A DNA stretch of 63,199 bases from Neolecta irregularis DAH-3 (GCA_001929475.1 LXFE01000411.1:1-63199), one strand, 5' to 3'; positions 49,419-60,390 are shown, counted from the stretch's first letter. Program-made: numbers and translations. The notes: generated by a model from the sequence alone, not told the origin.

Positions 49419-51480
49419 TTAACTTCGGATGAGTGGAGAATGAACGGGGCCAAGCGTTACAGCAGGCGAAGTGTGGCCGGAGGGATGACGACTGGAATTG
49501 CTAGAGCTATTGGAGCCAGAGCTTGTCGTATAATAGCTTTCGAATGTCGGAATTTGTTGATCATGGCCTTCACTCGAGGTTGGAGGAGTAAAATTGGCGA
49601 TCGACAAGCCAACCTGTGCAGAAGACAATAAACTATTGGCTGGGGTCTTGACTTGTCCTTCTGCAGATTTATTTGTAGATTTATTGTTTCCGCCTTGGAA
49701 CTAGAACAGATCAGCAACAAGATAAAGCAGACAATGAGGGGCAAACATACGAAGCAATATGTCTTCACAAAATCCCAGTATTGTCCAGAGTTCATGTCAG
49801 GCCTTGTATTCTTATTTTCCGCGGCGGAAACCGCCGAAGGGTTCAACTTAGCAGTAGGCTCTGCAGATACATCTGCTCTCGACACTGAAAGGGATGACCG
49901 TTCACAACGAGTTTCAGGTGAAGGGGATTGAACAAATAGGTGTGGAGCTTGTGCTGATGTAGTATCTCCACTTGTTTGCTTCAAAACAGAGGGTGGCTTG
50001 ATGGCGCCAGTACTTTCAGCCCTGGGTCTCGTTCTTCGAGCAGCGTTCAAAGAAGCCCCGAAGTCATATCTGTTCGACAGGGTCCCAGCATTTTTACCAC
50101 TTTTAAGAGGAAGAGAGGTATTACTCTCATCAAAGGACGAGACCAACTGTATAGCTGCGGTTTTTTGCGATTGCGATAATGGAATATCGGTGTTGCGATG
50201 TTTGGTATCCGAATTATTCGATGTCCAAGAAGGGCGAACGTCTCCGAAGAAATCATCGCGTTCGATTTCTAGAGATGGCTGGCTAGTACCGGGGTGAGAC
50301 TGTCTTCTAGAGTGTAATCGGGGACGTCTTCTGAACTCGATCTGATAATTGAAGGAATTGTTGTTATCCCAATACTCCAACGCGTTGACATTGTATCGGA
50401 CACACAAAAACATCTTTTTCTTATCGAGATTCGCGAGATCCTGAAGCTTGATGCAGAAAGAAAACCAATCAATACCTGCTTCACGATCTTTTCGACGGAC
50501 ATCGTCATCGAATTCAGCAGCGACTTCTGATATTGTCTGCCAGTAATCAACAGTGAACCTAACAGCAACCCATTTGTTAAAAGCCAGGTTCCTGACGGCC
50601 ACTTTTCCGAGGAGGTTTTTCTTGTCGGATGACAACTTCAAATGTTCTAATCGAACAGGAGCAGTCTTTCTCGTTAGTGTATCCACCGGAAAGTTTGGTA
50701 GCTCGATTGCAAGGTTATCCGAAGGAGGAGACTTTACAAGAGGAAATTCTTGATCGGAAAAGTAATCTGTTGGGGATGCCTCAGTGCTGACAGCAATGGG
50801 TCGTTCAGATTGATGAAAATGTCGGACATGCTCAAGATCCGAAGAGAAGGTAACAGATTTATATGCAGGAGTGGCAGGTGCACTTTTCGGTCTGCGAGAG
50901 GAGGATGGAGATCGAAGTGAGGGTCGAACAAGTTCCCCACTCTTTTTCCGAATCATACGTAGTGGTTTGAAAGGATCTTGATCGCTGTCGCTGCTGTTGT
51001 TGAAGTTCACTAAACTGAGACATGAGAGGTCGAGGGTGAGTGTATCCGAGGACGACCTGTGGTGGCTGAGAACCTTGAAGGAATTGAATGGCTGAGGCTT
51101 CGGAGAGCCAGGGGGCGAGGAAGCCCGGCGTTGAGGGATAGCCCGAATAGCCTCCTGAAGCTCGTGGAGATTGTCAAGCTTCCGACCAGTAGGAACATGG
51201 TCTGCTGCGTCATCATCGCTAGTATGGTTCGAATCCGGAGGTGACACGGGTCCACGAGAAAGTTCAAGCTGGGTTTGGGCTTTCGTTGCGAATGACGCGG
51301 ACTTTTGCAGAGGGGCGGGCTTTGATGTGACGGAAGAGCTGCGTCTGTGATGCCTGGGGGCTGCTGCCAGGCCTTTCTGGGAGGGGGTTCGGCGAGAGAC
51401 TTCTGGGACAATGTCAGCATCAAGTCCACCAGCAGCGGGCACACACCCGCTGGCGGGAAGCCGGGCGGTGTGTACGGCAT
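49419..51480 (-). CDS. Glycogen-targeting PP1 regulatory subunit (CBM21, Gac1-like)
   Basis: This protein targets type-1 protein phosphatase to glycogen and activates glycogen synthase. I start it at 51480 (MPYTPPGFPPA), because a 44-nt intron with a GCTGAC branch joins it in phase to EVSRRTPSQKGLA. A longer open frame reaching 51565 is probably not used. A Ser/Pro-rich region precedes the PP1-docking RVxF-type motif KSVTF (about residue 195). The CBM21 domain follows (about 260-370): VRLEHLKLSSDKKNLLGKVA, KWVAVRFTVDYWQTISEVAA and WDNNNSFNYQIEFR. The low-complexity C-terminal half has one more intron (about 49,680-49,730) and ends VTLGPVHSPLIRS. The 5' third is GC-rich, unlike the rest. Confidence 0.85.
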
Positions 51481-52440
51481 TTGAATAGGATTCAGGGTAG
51501 GCTGAGTAGGGGAGGAGGAATTCAAATGCAGGGCCGTGTGTATGGGGCGGGGAGGGGAAGGACAACTCTGGGGAGGGGAGCAGTCAGCCTTGTACGCGAC
51601 AGCCAGAGGGCCCAGGCATATATACCGTAAGGCAGCGTGGCAAACCTGTTTACGCACAGGTCCAAATCCGGCGAGGCACAGTGGCAATGGCAGCCACGGG
51701 ATGGGGCGGAAGCGCAGACAGACGGGCCAACACGGTTTGCTGCTTGGTGGTGCAGCGGACTGCAGGATAACACGCCGCACGGGGATGGAGTGGAAGGGGG
51801 AAGGCTAATTGAGGGCAGGGAGGCTCCTGGAGGAGTTGGGGGAGTGATGAGGAGGCCGGCACTGATAAAGACCAGCTGCGGCGCATATTCGGAACGGGGA
51901 TCGCCCTTAATCACCTCATATCTTTGGTTTGCGCCTCCCCCGGCTCTGTCCCGAAAAATAAATATCAATCGCTCGCTCCGCTCATTGCGTGTTTCCAGCC
52001 GTAGAGCGGGTTCTTGAAGCGAATCCTGCTCGGGAATCTGACGGTTCCTCTTGCTGCGGATACAGTTTTGCCGGCAGATACAACTGCGCGGGCTAGCGCC
52101 TGGTGCTCGTCTGCAAAACGTCACTGGCCCTGTAGTACCAAATGCGGATACTATGTTTCACCTGAGAAATTCTTGCATCATTGCCTATTCTGATACTCCT
52201 GCTCGCGCCACATTGACTGGCCAAACACATTATTCAGGTTATTCCCACCGTCAGTTGTATACAATTTCCTGAGGCCATGTTGCCCAGCGAATGGAAGCCT
52301 AGGCCGTAAATAGTGTTACTGTGGCCTGATGCAACCCCTGCACCAATGATGTTGCCGTCAGTGTCTCCAGATGAAAAGATTTATACTGTGGTTGTTCCTT
52401 TGAGCCGCCCGTGGGAAAGCAAGCAAGACACGTAGTAAAT
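51481..52440. other. GC-rich 5' flank of the PP1-regulator gene
   Basis: This stretch has a high GC content, with overlapping open frames on both strands that look like composition artefacts. It probably holds the long 5' leader and promoter of the minus-strand gene. The GC-richness ends abruptly near 52,150. I see no independent gene. Confidence 0.45.
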
Positions 52441-52443
52441 GTC

Positions 52444-52610
52444 GGCAACAATATACATATGATATATGGTTTTTTGGTAATAATATTGTAGCCATTTAAT
52501 TTATATTACATGATATAAGATGGACTTTGGTTTTGTGATAATTATATTGCCGATACCATATGGTTTATATTGTTGCCAACACTAAACCCTATATCATATC
52601 ATGTAATATA
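52444..52610. repeat. Nested inverted repeats in AT-rich DNA
   Basis: GGCAACAATATA (52444-52455) pairs with TATATTGTTGCC (52567-52578). TATATTACATGATAT (52502-52516) pairs with ATATCATGTAATATA (52596-52610). The two pairs overlap rather than nest perfectly, suggesting a folded, rearranged palindromic element such as a miniature transposon relic. The region is non-coding. Confidence 0.75.
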
Positions 52611-53985
52611 CAATATATCATATTTCTTGGCATATTGTTGGATATCAAGGATCACTTGCCACATTTAATTTGTACTCACAGAATTAATTTTTAAAGTGCC
52701 TGCTCCTTTGGATTTGGACAAAACCAATTTTGGCGAGTCTTGTTTGCAGCAAGCAGTTCCTTTAACACTATTAAGAAAGCTAGGGGCTGTGGTTTTCGCA
52801 TCAGGATGATCACGGTGAATTTCTTTGTTTCTTCCTGGCTTATTTTTCACTCCATTAATGATTTGCGAAGTAACCCTAAAAAATCGGGAAATGAGGCGTC
52901 TGTCAAAACATCACAAAGATTGTGGCGCTTTTTACTTCTTTTGCCCCAACAAAATGCAAAATCAATAATGTTACGTAATGATCAGCTTTAACCCACCAAT
53001 ACGAGAATTTACCTGTCTTATCTTTTAGCGACTTTCTAGAGATAACACTAGCCACGCATACGTCTCATTAGAAGCTTTGGAGCGAAAGATGACAAATTTG
53101 GCTCTTCCCGCTTTTCAGGGAATGGTCTCGGTTTCGCTTCTTTACATACTTGGAAAATTATGTAAGTGAATAAATAGTGATCAGACGGTCTGTATGTGAC
53201 ATTTTCCAACTCCTCCCTCAAGCAAGCAAACAAACAAACAAACAAACAAACAAACAATAGAAAATTCGACGAAGCAATTTTAGTACCATTCTACACTTCC
53301 CTTGTCCTGATTCCTTTGTTACTTGCTTTATCACTCTTATCTCTCATCCATGCTCCTTTGCAATATAGAAACAATCGCTCAATGCAGCAATAATAATGAT
53401 GGTGGTATGTTGCTATCAGAAAACGGAAAAAGTACAAATATGAACCAGCGGGCCATTTGCTACTATGTAGGACATCCCATGTATAACTACAAGATCATAT
53501 ATAGGTTTCACAAAAGTTAGGCCTGTAAGTAGTCGAGTCTATTATTTTCTCGAATCTCCAACCAAACCGAAAAATAGTTAACCATCTCAAAAGTTATGCT
53601 AGCCCGATTCGTCCACCGAATTCTCATGTAATCCGAGCAATCATAGATCAGGTTTTGGCTGGAACTGAATGAGACTATAAATCTCAATCTACCGAATGAC
53701 ACGCAATGCGTATGCAAGGCAAACCGGGTAAATAATCCAGGGATATGCGAGGTCTTGTGTATACTGAAAGGTCGACGAAACCACTAGAAATATCATCGTG
53801 AAGTGAAAAAGATACGGGAAGCAATATGTCAAGATCAGTCAAATACATCAAAGGATAATCTTCCGAAAGAAAAATATTCCCTGCAAGCTACAAACATCTT
53901 ACGAGCATTACATGTCATCCCCCAAGTTCTTGAATTTTAAATTTGACACTAAATAATAATGGTTAAGAGCGGGTAGGAATGACAG
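52611..53985. other. Gene-free AT-rich stretch
   Basis: I find no recognisable gene in 1.4 kb. Short open frames exist on both strands without family resemblance. A CAAA microsatellite lies at 53,225-53,258. It could be a relic of a mobile element, but no transposase or reverse-transcriptase motif is visible. Confidence 0.4.
53225..53258. repeat. (CAAA)n microsatellite
   Basis: About eight tandem CAAA units lie in otherwise non-coding DNA. The repetitive open frames read across it on both strands are artefacts. Confidence 0.9.
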
Positions 53986-55099
53986 TCAAAGGACTCTAGA
54001 AGCAGATTTCTCGATCTCATACTCATGTTTTGATACGTCGTTATCATCTGATCGAGATATTTCCTGGAGAGCGGCCAACATTTGTTCTCGTGTCTCAAGA
54101 GTGAGTTCGGAAACATCAGATGCCGTCATTCCCTCTGTAGAAATTGGCTTAAGAACTGAAATGTGGTCAGCATATCAAACATGGATAAAAGTAAGAATGA
54201 AGAAAATTGAAATGCCTTTCACCCGGATTGTTCCTTTCCGAAACGTAAATGATTTCCAGTTCAACAAATGAGAATAATTCCCGGCTACAATCGGAACAAT
54301 CGGAACTTGCGCTTGGACAGCAAGATGAAAAGAACCTTTCTTAAACGGCAACAGGTCATTCTTGGTAGAATTGGATCGAGAACCTTCTGGAAATAGCCAG
54401 ACGCTTTGCTATTCTAGGTTTCAGTATGTTGTCCAAGTTGCCTGCCTTTAATGAATATACCTTTGCAGTTTTGATATGCCTGACAGCTGAATCGAAAGCT
54501 GATTTTGTAATGGCCAGACTCGTTCGATCTACAAAGACTGTCCCGCTCCACGCCACTGGTAATGTCAGATGTCCCAAAAACGTCGTACAGTACCACCCGA
54601 AGAACGGGTACCATTTCAAAGCACTTTTTGCGGTAATACTGCAATACTTTGGGAACAGCTATTAAATTGTATCAGCGAATTATTCATCACTCGCTACCAA
54701 CCCTGCCTAACAACAGAAGATCAAACGACCTAGAAAAATTAACGCAATCATCCCTCTATAAAATGAGTACGATTGATGATTCATAACGAAGATGGCAGGT
54801 CGAATGAGCATCAGCTCCTCGTTTTCCACGTTGAATTGGAAGCCCAAAAAAGTACAATTTGCGAGCCAAAATGCACGAGCAGTAGCCCATTGGCTGATGT
54901 TCTTCCTCCTTACTAGTGATAAAATCAACGATGCAGCTGCACCATATGCGCCGACAAACGCAACCAAGATATAGAATGGTACAACACTTAAGTAAAAGCG
55001 GACTCTCCTAGAAAGGAATGACATGGCCAGAAGAAGTAGAAGAGAAGCTAGAAAAATGGACGGCTGATAATTGTTATACGGAATTGAAGCGGTGTGCAT
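53986..55099 (-). CDS. SLC1: 1-acyl-sn-glycerol-3-phosphate acyltransferase (SLC1)
   Basis: This enzyme makes phosphatidic acid from lysophosphatidic acid in the ER or lipid-droplet membrane. From Met 55099 an N-terminal hydrophobic helix (FLASLLLLLAMSFLSRRVRF) precedes a second one (YLSVVPFYILVAFVGAYGAA). The catalytic NHx4D motif is read as NHQS-SFD across an intron of about 41 nt. Then come LFPKYCSITAKSALKWYPFF, an unusually worded central segment, and the acyltransferase block FPEGSRS with FKKGSFHLAVQAQVPIVPIV. It ends SKHEYEIEKSASRVL at 53986. About five short introns. A shorter start at Met 55024 is possible, but the extra helix is usual in filamentous fungi. Confidence 0.87.
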
Positions 55100-55133
55100 G
55101 AAGAAAAGAACTGGGTGACTTTGTGGTTGGTTA

Positions 55134-55155
55134 GGGACGGGGACGGGGACGGGGT
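55134..55155. repeat. GGGGAC hexanucleotide repeat
   Basis: Three to four tandem GGGGAC units lie just upstream of the SLC1 start. They would encode a Pro-Val repeat if translation began further upstream, which I consider unlikely. Confidence 0.8.
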
Positions 55156-55324
55156 TGGAGTAGTGCCGCGGGTGGTCTTGTTGACGGAAGCAGGGGTGGG
55201 TGGGTAAGCACGTGCCGGTGGGTGGGGTTTGCCATCGAACTATTACTGGCACCCCAACAATGATTTTATTATTCATATTATTCATATTTGTCGCATATTC
55301 AGTTATTCTAATACAACTTCAATA

Positions 55325-55955
55325 ATAAACTCCGTTTTGTAGACCGATATGAAGATATATATTGTTAACAGCGCGTTCTGCACTTCTGTCGACCATCGCC
55401 ATGATTACGAGTGAGCTTGCAGGTGCACTGAGAGCTTGAATGCCAATAGAATCAAGAGGGCTCGACGGATCTAGAGAAACGATTCGAACAACACCATCAT
55501 CACACTTAACAGCCTGAGAATCGACATTGTTCTCGGATCAACAAACCATAAAGTTGTTCCTTGCTCATCCTTCTGGACCAATGCTCAATGCAGTGATGGC
55601 ACCAGTCATCTGTTTCTGTTCCTGATATTCTTGTAATTCTCCACTACTCAATGCGATCGCACCTTGTCTTTGATTCGTGGTAGCTTGTTGGGTACTTTTT
55701 TGAGCTGGTGCTTTCCAGTTGACGATTTTTACGTCTGCATGGATATACCGGATGCCGCCTGGATGGATCTGAATAATTGCATCTTGGCCGAGTTGTTGGA
55801 CTGCAATTGTAGGTATTGATGCGAGAAAACCGGTATCAGTTACTTCTTCTACTGCCTCTCCAATGGATAAAATCAATGTTCCATTGGTGAACGAGAGAAT
55901 GAGGTATGAGTCAAATTCATCTGATTTGCGGATTTTTGTGGTCCATATGGCTGTA
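55325..55955 (-). pseudogene. RSE1: Fragment of splicing factor RSE1 (SF3b130/SF3B3)
   Basis: The fragment reads [40 protein letters not shown] and [20 protein letters not shown], a clear match to the central beta-propeller of RSE1. An internal deletion is then visible, with [20 protein letters not shown] lacking the usual intervening residues. Two in-frame TGA codons follow GPEG, yet homology continues in the same frame with DDGVVRIVSLDPSSPLDSIG, SLVIMAMVDRSAERAVNNIY and LHIGLQNGVYY. It then ends. The left border coincides with a possible splice acceptor (CTACAG). Only about 200 of the roughly 1,200 residues are present, so this is a decayed partial copy. The functional RSE1 must be elsewhere. 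Confidence 0.85.
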
Positions 55956-56351
55956 GGTCATTTTTGTACTTGCTTACTTATGAAACAAAGCAAGCAAGTC
56001 TGATCAAGACTGTGTCTTAGAATTCTGAATGTTGAGCGATGTCCTTTACCATAGGATGACATAGATTTGTGATGACATTGTGTATAAAAACGTGATTCTT
56101 GAAGCTGGAAAGGACGCGGGATGACGTTGAGGCTAAAAAGGCTAGAAAAGAAAAACTCGGCCAGAAGCCCAAGTGGAATGTATGCTTTATTTTTGTACTT
56201 GTGACAAAACAGTATTCCAGACTTGCTCCGTTGTCACTGATGTTCTATTTTTACATGAATTAGTACTCTACATTACAACCGTATCTTCCGTCTATGTATT
56301 CTAGATAGTCGTCTCCATGCCATATATTTAGACAAGCCCTTTTTGCATTAT

Positions 56352-57020
56352 TCACAGACGGTCAATGAACTTTTCATAAAGCGACCATTCTTCTCGATCT
56401 ATGAGAACATTATAACGCAAGTCTTTCAAGAATTGAATTTCCCAGCGCTTCACAATTGCCTTTGTGACATTGAATTTAGTTCCCCACCAACGTAGTTCTA
56501 GAACATTGAATTCACTGTCAGGTGAGTAGAATTTGAAGCTAACTACAATTGCAGAAGAAATTATATAGTCCAAGTCGAAAATATAATTTATCTTCGAAAA
56601 GCGGTGGATAAGGATTATAGCTGCCTTCAAGATTTGTTCTTTTCCTTCAAAGACACTTGAATTACAGACAGACTGAGCAATTGAAGGAGAAAGGATTCTT
56701 TCCGTCAAATAATTGACGACTTTGATGAATCTTTTTGGGGAAAGTGGATGAATTGACAAGATTTGATGAAAAGGGTCATTATGGGAAGGAAGGTTGTAAT
56801 GCTCGTGCCCTTGTACAAAGGGCCATCCCTGGGAATGCAGCCAATCATTCATCCGGCAATGCTTTTCAGTGTGTAAAACGTCATCGTAATCTGACAATGG
56901 GGAAGTTAGAGCAGTCGAAGCTGGAGATTGAAGTCTGGAGTTGACATGCCCTTCTGGGGAAGAGGAATCTGGTCTTGTGAATAAAGCAGAAGAATCCCTG
57001 GCTGTATGAATAAATGACAT
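56352..57020 (-). CDS. Cyclin-like protein, possible Pho80/Pcl relative
   Basis: A single open frame from Met 57020 (MSFIHTARDSSALFTRPDSS) gives about 220 residues. The N-terminal third is Ser/Pro/Asp-rich. The rest has the helical pattern of a cyclin box: FIKVVNYLTERILSPSIAQS, ILKAAIILIHRFSKINYIFD, YIISSAIVVSFKFYSPDSEF, then WWGTKFNVTKAIVKRWEIQF and LKDLRYNVLIDREEWSLYEK. The last part resembles the helix 4-5 region of Pcl/Pho80 cyclins that bind Pho85-type kinases, but the match is weak. An upstream exon between 57,130 and 57,400 is possible. It may be a fast-evolving paralogue. Confidence 0.5.
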   Translation of the reverse strand: MSFIHTARDSSALFTRPDSSSPEGHVNSRLQSPASTALTSPLSDYDDVLHTEKHCRMNDWLHSQGWPFVQGHEHYNLPSHNDPFHQILSIHPLSPKRFIKVVNYLTERILSPSIAQSVCNSSVFEGKEQILKAAIILIHRFSKINYIFDLDYIISSAIVVSFKFYSPDSEFNVLELRWWGTKFNVTKAIVKRWEIQFLKDLRYNVLIDREEWSLYEKFIDRL

Positions 57021-57688
57021 TCTGTAACGATAAACGAGTACAGAAAACAGACGGAAGATGGTGGTTGAGTTTTGGGTGGAAACCGTTAAGAACATTCATC
57101 GCTAGCAACCACATTATGCCCTGTATCAATGACTCACATCACGTCAAAACCTCCGATGGTGGAAATTTTTGATTGGAACACTGCATTGAAAATATTTTCC
57201 AACTTGGGGTTAGAAGCATGGGCATCGCATTGATGACTCCACCTCTTCGTTAACATATTCCGATAGTGGTGAAACAAAGAATATTTGTTCATAAACCTGT
57301 GAAAACCCTGCTCGGTGATCGGTTGGTGGAGACTGCCTCTACATCTATTAGTCAGACTCGACATCAAATGACATATACCGCTAGTGTTACCACATTTCAA
57401 TTTCTTCGGCGCCTGGCCAAAGTTTATCGGATTTCATTCCAGACGAAGTATTATTGGTAATCTTTTCTTTAGTCATACTTCCAGATTTGAGAAGCTCCTA
57501 GTCCGATCTTACCTGTTTCAGCTAACAAAGGGATGTGTCAAATATAGGACATAATCGAAGGGATTATCTATTCAGGGTATACACAGCCCACAGCGAAACA
57601 AAAATGGATAATTTTCTGGGACCGGGAAAAAGCAGGCTGCAGGGTACCGTATATAATCTTTTCGTCCCGCAGGATATGCAGCAATATC
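57021..57688. other. Spacer, possible undetected exons
   Basis: Open frames occur on both strands at 57,134-57,460 and overlap one another. None resembles a known family. They may include a 5' exon of the cyclin-like gene. I cannot decide. Confidence 0.35.
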
Positions 57689-58451
57689 ATGGAGCTGCCC
57701 TCAAATAAACCAAGTGTTGAACCTGTCCGCAAGCTCTTGGCAATACTCAGACAAGTTCCAGGCGCTATCTATCTGTCGTCTGTTCTAAATCTGTTGTTGA
57801 CAGATCGAAGCAACGCCGAAAAATTGGCCTTTTTGGCGAAGCGGGTTTTCGACGGCCTTGTGCTTGCGGTTTCCACCAAAGATGGAGATGCGGCCCTCGC
57901 TTATCAGTGCATCTATGAAAATTTGATAGACTTTGAGCACGTTCTCCGGGATTGGGTATTGGTATTGGTAGAGAGGCTCGAGATAGACAGTAGCGACCCG
58001 TCGACTATTGAGATACTTAGATGTTGCGCTTGTATGTATGACCCGGTTACTATCCTCATGTATGCTCTATTCTTTGAACTTGACTAATTGATCACAGTAA
58101 ACGTCACTGTGATCAAGATCTAATACCGGCCTGGAGGAGAGAGAGACATGATAGCCTATCGTATCAGTATATTGAATTTCCTTTCCATGGCTGACTAAAA
58201 GGCATGATGACTTTACCTCGACGCTCCTCGGTTCAAATATTGCTCCTTCCCAGATACAGTTGATCAATCGCTTTCTCAATAGCATACAAACAGGCAAATC
58301 GCAAAAGAAATGGCAAATAACTGCATCACAAGTCGGACAAGACATCACTATGTGCGAATTGACCGACACATCTACCGCGAGTCTCGAAGAGAGGGATAGG
58401 AATTCAAATCTATCAGTTGCATCCACGACCAATAAGAGACGTATTTCATGA
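57689..58451 (+). CDS. Unrecognised 221-residue protein
   Basis: I do not recognise this gene. Three exons give a continuous frame. Exon 1 (57689-58035) begins MELPSNKPSVEPVRKLLAIL and contains hydrophobic helical stretches (YLSSVLNLLLTDRSNAEKLA, AYQCIYENLIDFEHVLRDWV) that suggest an alpha-helical repeat fold. Intron 1 (58036-58097, donor GTATGA) and intron 2 (58167-58201, 35 nt with a GCTGAC branch) keep phase. The product continues ...PAWRRERHDSLSYQ, HDDFTSTLLGSNIAPSQIQL and INRFLNSIQTGKSQKKWQIT, ending TTNKRRIS. No signal peptide or membrane helix is obvious. The two consistent introns argue it is real. Confidence 0.55.
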
Positions 58452-58821
58452 TTAATGCCAACGAACTAATCTTAGATAGGTAAATTGTCAAGAAAGAGTA
58501 TTAGTTTCTTTGTAAAATGTATCGGATCGGGAATTTCGAAAACAATCTCATTGGCGATGGCGTCTTCATAAAGCATTCTTCAAGCTGTACCTTATTCAAC
58601 ATCATTGATATTATTTTATTAGGATTGGTTTGTCGGCGTCGGCCTTTTGGGGATTGGCTTTGCATTTTTGTGTTTATTCTTTGTGGTCTATAAATTCAAA
58701 TGTTCAAAATTCCAAATACAAATGTTGTCTATTCAAACTCCAATCCATCATTGGCAAAACCAAAGTCAAACCCGCCCGAAGTATAGCAACTAGTCGTCGT
58801 GAAAGGAAAGCCAAACGTCGT
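58452..58821. other. Spacer between convergent genes
   Basis: This short AT-rich interval lies between the unrecognised gene and the convergent MFS transporter. Nothing coding is seen. Confidence 0.5.
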
Positions 58822-60390
58822 TTAGATCTCTGTAGGATTCATCAGGTCGTCATTTTCCAGATCTTCTCCTTCCAAGATTTTTGGATTGAGCTTGCAGGAA
58901 CCTCTTGGTATGAACGTTGAGGCAAAGATAACACAAGCAATGACAGTAAACTGAACGCCCGATATGTTTAATAGAGCTGGCCGAATTGTCCGATATTTGC
59001 TCCAAACGGCATCGATATACCCACCGAGAAGGCTGCTGAGAATTGCATAAATAATGATATAGGAACAATATAGAAAGGCCATAACAGACCCAAGTGCTGA
59101 AATATCATGATCGACGTTTTCAATTCTCGAAAGTGAAGCTTGGATATAAGCCGCTAACGAAACATCTCCAGCCGCCCATCCAAAACTTATAGGGACAAAC
59201 ATAAGAGCGAGTTTCCACACGTATCCAAGATCTTTCACGGCCGGTTTGATGAATACCAGGACCCATGTAATCAGCAGCATCAGAGCATCTAGTCGTAGCC
59301 ATGGCATTGGGGTTGGCACGGAATTGCTCAACAGGAAAACCGATAATGCGCCCAAGAGTTCTCCGAAATTCGAGCCACCGACCATAATCTGGGAATACGC
59401 ACTTTCTCCCAGTGTGCGATTTGCAAAAGCTGGCAGTAGTGCATTTTCGAGGTAACGATGGGCGTACAACGCTATTGAATATCCGCTGAAAAGCCAAATG
59501 AACTTTCGACTGGTCATGACAAGTCCGGCGCCCATGTATATACTCTTGAAGAAAAGACAAAAGCCATTGAGTACTTTTCCGAAATAGCTCTGTATTGTCT
59601 TTTTTATTGTTCGGGGCTGTGATTGTTTACTGTAACCAGAAACTGTAATACGACTGGATGAGACAGATTTACATTCGGCTTCGGCGTCGCTGTCATTCAG
59701 AGTTGATTGTGGACGATATGACAAGGAATTAATGTTGAGGAATGACCAAGTTACGCAGGACAGTACGAAAAAGATTGGAGTGATGAGGAGTGCGTAGTTA
59801 TTGCCAAGCCGTAGAATCAACCAGGCCGATGTAAAAGCGCCTGTTGTTCCAGAGACTTCATAGAATACGTGAACGAGGGCATCAAGTCTTCGTAGTTTTT
59901 GCACGTTCCCGCCAACCAGGTCTCGGGGTATAATCCGCCGAATCAACTCGACCATCCCGTAACAAACGCCCGTCGAACAATATATCGGGAATATAATATT
60001 TGGTGTGTATCGACCGTACGTCGGCTTGCTATCGGTAGCATTTTGAATTTTTCCTCCAGTGGAAGCATCAATGATCATAAGCAACGTCGTCAAACATCCA
60101 AATATTAAAACCGTACACGCAAGAACAGCTTTTGTCGAGAATCTCATGATAAGGGGAGCGATAAGGATAGCACCGACACATTGCATCGCCTGGTACAATC
60201 CTGTTAAAGCTCCCAGTTTTGTGAATGTATGATCTGAATTAAACCGATCTGTTGCAAGCGTAATTATCGATCCGGTGAATGCTTCGAGACCAAATTTATA
60301 GAGCATGATACCGAGCACATATATTATAATATTTTTCCTCTCAGATGGCGTGAAAGCCTGAAATAACTTTCGGAGACTCGGCGGTTGCAT
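58822..60390 (-). CDS. Major facilitator superfamily transporter
   Basis: This intronless frame encodes a 522-residue polytopic membrane protein. After MQPPSLRKLFQAFTPSERKN it shows a succession of hydrophobic helices: IIIYVLGIMLYKFGLEAFTG, LGALTGLYQAMQCVGAILIA and VLACTVLIFGCLTTLLMIID, then YALLITPIFFVLSCVTWSFL. A polar central loop (about residues 220-270) is followed by a second helical half: SRKFIWLFSGYSIALYAHRY, ALMLLITWVLVFIKP and LYCSYIIIYAILSSLLGGYI. The layout fits 10-12 membrane segments. The substrate is unknown and I cannot assign a subfamily. It is unusual here in lacking introns. It is not related to the broken transporter at 12.3-13.4 kb. Confidence 0.75.
   Translation of the reverse strand: MQPPSLRKLFQAFTPSERKNIIIYVLGIMLYKFGLEAFTGSIITLATDRFNSDHTFTKLGALTGLYQAMQCVGAILIAPLIMRFSTKAVLACTVLIFGCLTTLLMIIDASTGGKIQNATDSKPTYGRYTPNIIFPIYCSTGVCYGMVELIRRIIPRDLVGGNVQKLRRLDALVHVFYEVSGTTGAFTSAWLILRLGNNYALLITPIFFVLSCVTWSFLNINSLSYRPQSTLNDSDAEAECKSVSSSRITVSGYSKQSQPRTIKKTIQSYFGKVLNGFCLFFKSIYMGAGLVMTSRKFIWLFSGYSIALYAHRYLENALLPAFANRTLGESAYSQIMVGGSNFGELLGALSVFLLSNSVPTPMPWLRLDALMLLITWVLVFIKPAVKDLGYVWKLALMFVPISFGWAAGDVSLAAYIQASLSRIENVDHDISALGSVMAFLYCSYIIIYAILSSLLGGYIDAVWSKYRTIRPALLNISGVQFTVIACVIFASTFIPRGSCKLNPKILEGEDLENDDLMNPTEI

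Noticed and set aside
51481-52124. Longer N-terminus or separate gene upstream of the PP1 regulator
   Set aside because: A spliced start at 51480 (MPYTPPGFPPA) joins in phase to the conserved region. The upstream frames are composition artefacts.
53048-53393. Repetitive open frames (Phe-Val-Cys-Leu or Lys-Gln-Thr-Asn repeats)
   Set aside because: They are translations of the CAAA microsatellite.
56101-56180. Basic plus-strand segment (VEAKKARKEKLGQKPKWN) as an exon remnant
   Set aside because: It looks like coding sequence, but it is too short to assign and has no supported neighbouring exons.
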